This document shows, piece after piece, positions 5,841-8,678 of a DNA stretch of 8,678 nucleotides. The stretch comes from Clostridia bacterium. GTDB lineage: Bacteria > Bacillota > Clostridia > Oscillospirales > CAG-272. Position numbers and translations under genes: made by a program. The notes below the pieces were generated by a model. That model was not told the origin of the DNA and searched no databases. It was given only the letters and a program-made list of their open reading frames with translations. The first letter of the stretch is position 1. The number at the start of each line of letters is the position of its first letter. Location: assembly GCA_017453085.1 (NCBI GenBank), contig JAFTKV010000120.1, forward strand, positions 1-8,678, in the 5' to 3' direction.

Positions 5841-7742
5841 TTAGCCGATTCTGGTGACGAAGCTGAAGCTGCCGGATACTGCCTCGAATACCAGCACGCC
5901 GTTCTCTACACCCTTGAAGGCGAGGCCGTCTGCCTCGAGGGTCAGATCAGCGGGAGCCTTGCCGTTTACGATGCAGTAATCTGCACCTGCGGCGGGAATG
6001 CGGATCTCGCCGGTGGTATTGGCGGGAAGGCTGCAATTGTAGGTCCATACGGAGTTTTCGTAGGTGGATTCTGCCTTGATCGTGCCGTATGCGGATTCGT
6101 AGGAAGCCTTGACTGCAAGGCGGCTGTCGGGCTGAGGTGCCAGAACGATCTTCTTGAAGCCAACGCCGTTCACGTCGGTGGAGGTGTTGATGCCTGCCAT
6201 GGAGTCGAACATCCAAGCCGCAACCGCACCGTATGCGTAGTGGTTGAAGGAGTTCATGCCTACGTCGCCGAAGCCGTTTTCGATGGTGTAGGAGTTCCAG
6301 CGCTCCCAGATGGTGGTAGCACCCTGGTCAACAGAGTACAGCCAGGAGGGATTGTCGTGCTGGAGGAGCAGCGTATAGGCCAGATCGCTTCTGCCGATCT
6401 TGGTCAGGGTGGGCAGGATGATGGCAGTGCCCAGGAAGCCGGTCTGGAGACGGTTGCCCTTGCGCTTGATGTTATCCACCAGCTGCTTTTCGATCGCCTC
6501 AAAGGATTCCTCGTTGGGAACCAGGTTCAGGAAGAGTGCGTACAGACATACCGACTGCTCGCCGCGCTTCAGCTGACCGTTTTCCTTCACGTACTTGTCG
6601 ATGAAGTATTCCTTCTCGGTTTCGTAGAGCTCCAGATACTTCTTTGCATCGGTATCCTTGCCGATAGCGGTAGCCATCTCGGCCATCATCAGAGCGTCCC
6701 ATGCGTAGAAGGCCACTGCCAGCATATCCTGGATCTCGCCGTCGTTGGACTCGTAGGCCAGCCAGTCGCCCCATACGTTGCGGGGACCGCGACCGCCGGT
6801 AGCACCCAGATAGGAATCCACGTACTTCTTCATGGCCTTCCAGTTGTCCTCGATGACAGCGGTATCGCCGTAGTGAACGTACAGATTGTAGGGCACGATG
6901 ATGCCTGCGTCCGCCCAGCCGGTGCCGCCCCAGTCTGCACCACCGTAGTTACCGGTGGGAGTGGTGCCGGGATATGCGCCGTCCGCACGCTGGCTGTCCC
7001 GAAGGTCGGTGAGGAACTTCTCCAGGAAGCTCTTGGAGAATGCCATATACATACCTGCTTCTGCGAATACCTGGGTATCTGCAGTCCAGCCCATGCGCTC
7101 GTCACGCTGAGGACAGTCGGTGGGGATGGACAGGTAGTTGGAGTACTGCCCCCAACGGATGTTGGAGATCAGCTGGTTCACGTCCTTGTCGGAGGTCTCG
7201 ATGAAGCCGTCGTCCCGCTCAACGGAGGTCACGACCTGACCGTCCACGCTGTGGATGGTGACCGTTTCGGTGGTGGTGATCTCAATGTAGCGGAAGCCGT
7301 AGAAGCTGAATGCGGGGTGGTAGCTCTCCTTGCCGCCGCCTGCCAGCGTGTAGACGGTGGTAGCAGCTGCAGAGCGGTAGTTTGCATTGTAGATGGAGCC
7401 CTCGGGGCCGTCGTTGCCGCGGGACTTCAGACCGTTGTTATCGTTGAGGATCTCACCGTGCTCGATGGTCAGGACGGTGCCTCTGTTGCCTTCTACGGTG
7501 AAGGCCTCCCAGCCTGCGAAGTTCTGACCGAAGTCGATCAGTGCGGTTTCGCCGGGATTCAGAGTGAAGGACTCGTCGCCGTAGGTCTTCAGCACGTTGA
7601 TCTTACCGTACTGGTTGCCGTTTGCACCGGTCGCGCCCTGGTAAACGGTGACAGACTGAGGATCGCGGTTCCGATCCGCTCTGACGGTGATGGGGGAGCC
7701 CATCCATGCGCAGATGGTGCCGGAAAATTCCTTGTTGACCAC
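5841..7742 (-). CDS. Alpha-L-rhamnosidase (GH78), catalytic C-terminal part downstream of an in-frame stop
   Basis: 633 residues from a GTG at 7742, though the same frame is open back to 7775. It lacks its own ribosome binding site, so it is best read as the second part of one gene split by a TAG. Residues about 1-175 form a concanavalin-like rhamnosidase beta domain, with IDFGQNFAGW (69-78) and YGFRYIEI (148-155). Residues about 180-520 are the (alpha/alpha)6 catalytic domain with DCPQRDERMGW (209-219). By comparison with Streptomyces avermitilis Rha78A, Glu215 is the general acid and Asp209, Trp219 and Asp222 bind substrate. TTIWERWNS (477-484) carries the general base Glu480. Residues about 522-630 are a C-terminal beta domain. 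The family is inverting and releases terminal L-rhamnose from glycans and glycosides. All key catalytic residues are intact, so any loss of function comes from the upstream stop. It ends at the shared terminator. Confidence 0.9.
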   Translation of the reverse strand: MVNKEFSGTICAWMGSPITVRADRNRDPQSVTVYQGATGANGNQYGKINVLKTYGDESFTLNPGETALIDFGQNFAGWEAFTVEGNRGTVLTIEHGEILNDNNGLKSRGNDGPEGSIYNANYRSAAATTVYTLAGGGKESYHPAFSFYGFRYIEITTTETVTIHSVDGQVVTSVERDDGFIETSDKDVNQLISNIRWGQYSNYLSIPTDCPQRDERMGWTADTQVFAEAGMYMAFSKSFLEKFLTDLRDSQRADGAYPGTTPTGNYGGADWGGTGWADAGIIVPYNLYVHYGDTAVIEDNWKAMKKYVDSYLGATGGRGPRNVWGDWLAYESNDGEIQDMLAVAFYAWDALMMAEMATAIGKDTDAKKYLELYETEKEYFIDKYVKENGQLKRGEQSVCLYALFLNLVPNEESFEAIEKQLVDNIKRKGNRLQTGFLGTAIILPTLTKIGRSDLAYTLLLQHDNPSWLYSVDQGATTIWERWNSYTIENGFGDVGMNSFNHYAYGAVAAWMFDSMAGINTSTDVNGVGFKKIVLAPQPDSRLAVKASYESAYGTIKAESTYENSVWTYNCSLPANTTGEIRIPAAGADYCIVNGKAPADLTLEADGLAFKGVENGVLVFEAVSGSFSFVTRIG

Positions 7743-7775
7743 GGGGGCTGCCCATGTGCCGTCGTCGTAGCCGGG

Positions 7776-7778
7776 CTA
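7776..7778 (-). other. In-frame amber (TAG) codon splitting the rhamnosidase gene
   Basis: On the minus strand the reading is TGG ATG TAG CCC GGC TAC, and the frame continues open on both sides. The sequence upstream ends ETYDARVDQSWM and the sequence downstream starts PGYDDGTW. In GH78 proteins these two patterns normally follow each other within a few residues, so nothing appears to be missing except one sense codon. AAG, CAG, GAG, TGG, TTG, TCG, TAC and TAT each differ from TAG by one base. All five other stops visible in the window are TAA or TGA. Confidence 0.9.
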
Positions 7779-8678
7779 CATCCAGGACTGGTCCACTCTT
7801 GCGTCGTAGGTCTCGCCGGTGTAGATGTCGGCGAAGACGACTGCGCTCTCCTTGGCGGTCTTCCAGGAGGTATCGGTCACTACGGTCTCGGTAGAGCCGT
7901 CAGCGTAGGTGAGGATCAGTTTGGCCAGGAATGCGGGGTTCTTGCCGTATCTGCCGGCTGCCTGGTCGCTCCACCAGCTGTTGGTGGTTACTGCGGAGAG
8001 GACGTTTTCGCCTTCCTTCAGCATCCAGGTGATGTCGGTGGAGTTGTAGAACTTGCGGTCGGCCATTTCGGTGAAGCCGGGCTTCAGCTCAACGTACTCC
8101 ACGGTGCCGTCGGCATACTTTCTGCCGATGCGCTCGCCGTTGACATAGGCCTCGTAAACGCCCAGACCTGCGGTGTAGAGCTTAGCGGAAACCAGACCGC
8201 TACCCACGGTGATGGGCTTGCGGAAAGCGGGCATGGAATCGGAGGTGGAGAGGTAAGCGATGTGCTCGCCCAATGCCTCTACCGAGCCTGCCTTCAGCAT
8301 ACCGTTTTGCAGGGTGACCTGTGCAGAGCCTGCAAAGTTGCTCTTCTCGCCGGAGAAATCGGTCTCGAAGATCACCTTGCCGTCTGCGTCGCGGATTACG
8401 ATATTGTCGTAACGGGCAACCTCGTAGTCAGCGCCTGCTGCGCTGGACTGGCGCACGCCGATATTGGAAAGGGGAATATTGGAGCAGTGGGTGTAGGTAT
8501 TGGCCCGTGTCAGATTGTCAGCATCTGCACCGAAGTAGGTCTTGATCACCTTGCCGTCCACCTCAATGCGCTGGTGAACCGTCTTGCCCACGATGGAGCC
8601 GCCTGCAAATGCGAATGCAGCGGTGACGTCAGCAGCCTGTACGTTGCCGGGGCCGCCGGGATACGCGGTCCAGTTGCC
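7776..8678 (-). CDS. Alpha-L-rhamnosidase (GH78), N-terminal part; 5' end outside the window
   Basis: 300 residues from the window edge to the TAG, open upstream with no stop, so the true start and any signal peptide lie beyond 8678. The GTG at 8589-8591 is inside the frame and is not a real start. Window residues about 1-115 look like a LamG or concanavalin-type jelly roll, with VHQRIEVDGKVIKTYFG, ARYDNIVIRDADGKVIFETDF. These are often found ahead of GH78 catalytic modules and may bind carbohydrate. Residues about 125-300 match the N-terminal rhamnosidase domain: SAKLYTAGLGVYEAYVNGER, ELKPGFTEMADRKFYN, DITWMLKEGENVL, TSWKTA, and DIYTGETYDAR. This domain packs on the catalytic barrel and is not active alone. 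The same frame continues past the stop into the catalytic part. The gene is either a recent nonsense pseudogene, a readthrough case, or an assembly error. Confidence 0.85.
   Translation of the reverse strand, partial: GNWTAYPGGPGNVQAADVTAAFAFAGGSIVGKTVHQRIEVDGKVIKTYFGADADNLTRANTYTHCSNIPLSNIGVRQSSAAGADYEVARYDNIVIRDADGKVIFETDFSGEKSNFAGSAQVTLQNGMLKAGSVEALGEHIAYLSTSDSMPAFRKPITVGSGLVSAKLYTAGLGVYEAYVNGERIGRKYADGTVEYVELKPGFTEMADRKFYNSTDITWMLKEGENVLSAVTTNSWWSDQAAGRYGKNPAFLAKLILTYADGSTETVVTDTSWKTAKESAVVFADIYTGETYDARVDQSWM

Noticed and set aside
7743..7775. Independent start for the catalytic rhamnosidase part just after the TAG
   Set aside because: The only nearby candidate, GTG at 7742, has no purine-rich site upstream, and starting there would cut a domain. 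The two parts are better read as one interrupted gene.

Overview
The window looks like a chromosomal stretch from an anaerobic, probably gut-dwelling Clostridia-type Firmicute. The signs are moderately GC-rich genes, AGGAGG-type ribosome binding sites, a perfect sigma-A-type promoter, CotH-family lipoproteins, a multidomain GH78 alpha-L-rhamnosidase, and a small REP-associated tyrosine transposase. Assignment below class level is not supported by what I can see.

Layout. Positions 1-92 hold a terminator hairpin. Positions 93-4177 (minus strand) are a two-gene operon of paralogous CotH-like lipoproteins. The upstream member (1754-4177) carries an extra Pro/Asp linker and a GLUG-like tail. The downstream member (93-1709) is shorter, lacks a good Shine-Dalgarno sequence and is preceded by an 11-bp hairpin. 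A 188-bp divergent intergenic region (4178-4365) carries a promoter in each direction. On the plus strand follow a methyltransferase-fold protein (4366-5247) and, 13 bases later, a RAYT/IS200-like Y1 transposase (5261-5788). Both are likely transcribed together and end at a bidirectional terminator (5798-5825). Convergent to them on the minus strand is an alpha-L-rhamnosidase reading frame (8678 to 5841). It is open to the window edge but interrupted by one in-frame TAG at 7776-7778. No gap longer than 300 bases lacks a gene.

How the genes may work together. The CotH lipoproteins are predicted to be anchored outside the membrane, and the rhamnosidase would remove L-rhamnose from plant or microbial glycans. 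A surface or secreted glycan-interaction theme is possible but is only inferred from proximity. The methyltransferase-like gene has no visible link to them. The most unusual structure is inside the transposase gene. Two copies of a GTAG-led, REP-like palindrome lie in inverted orientation, as perfect 31-bp arms 137 bp apart. They are translated in frame and flank the catalytic HUH motif. The second notable point is the amber codon that splits an otherwise intact rhamnosidase.
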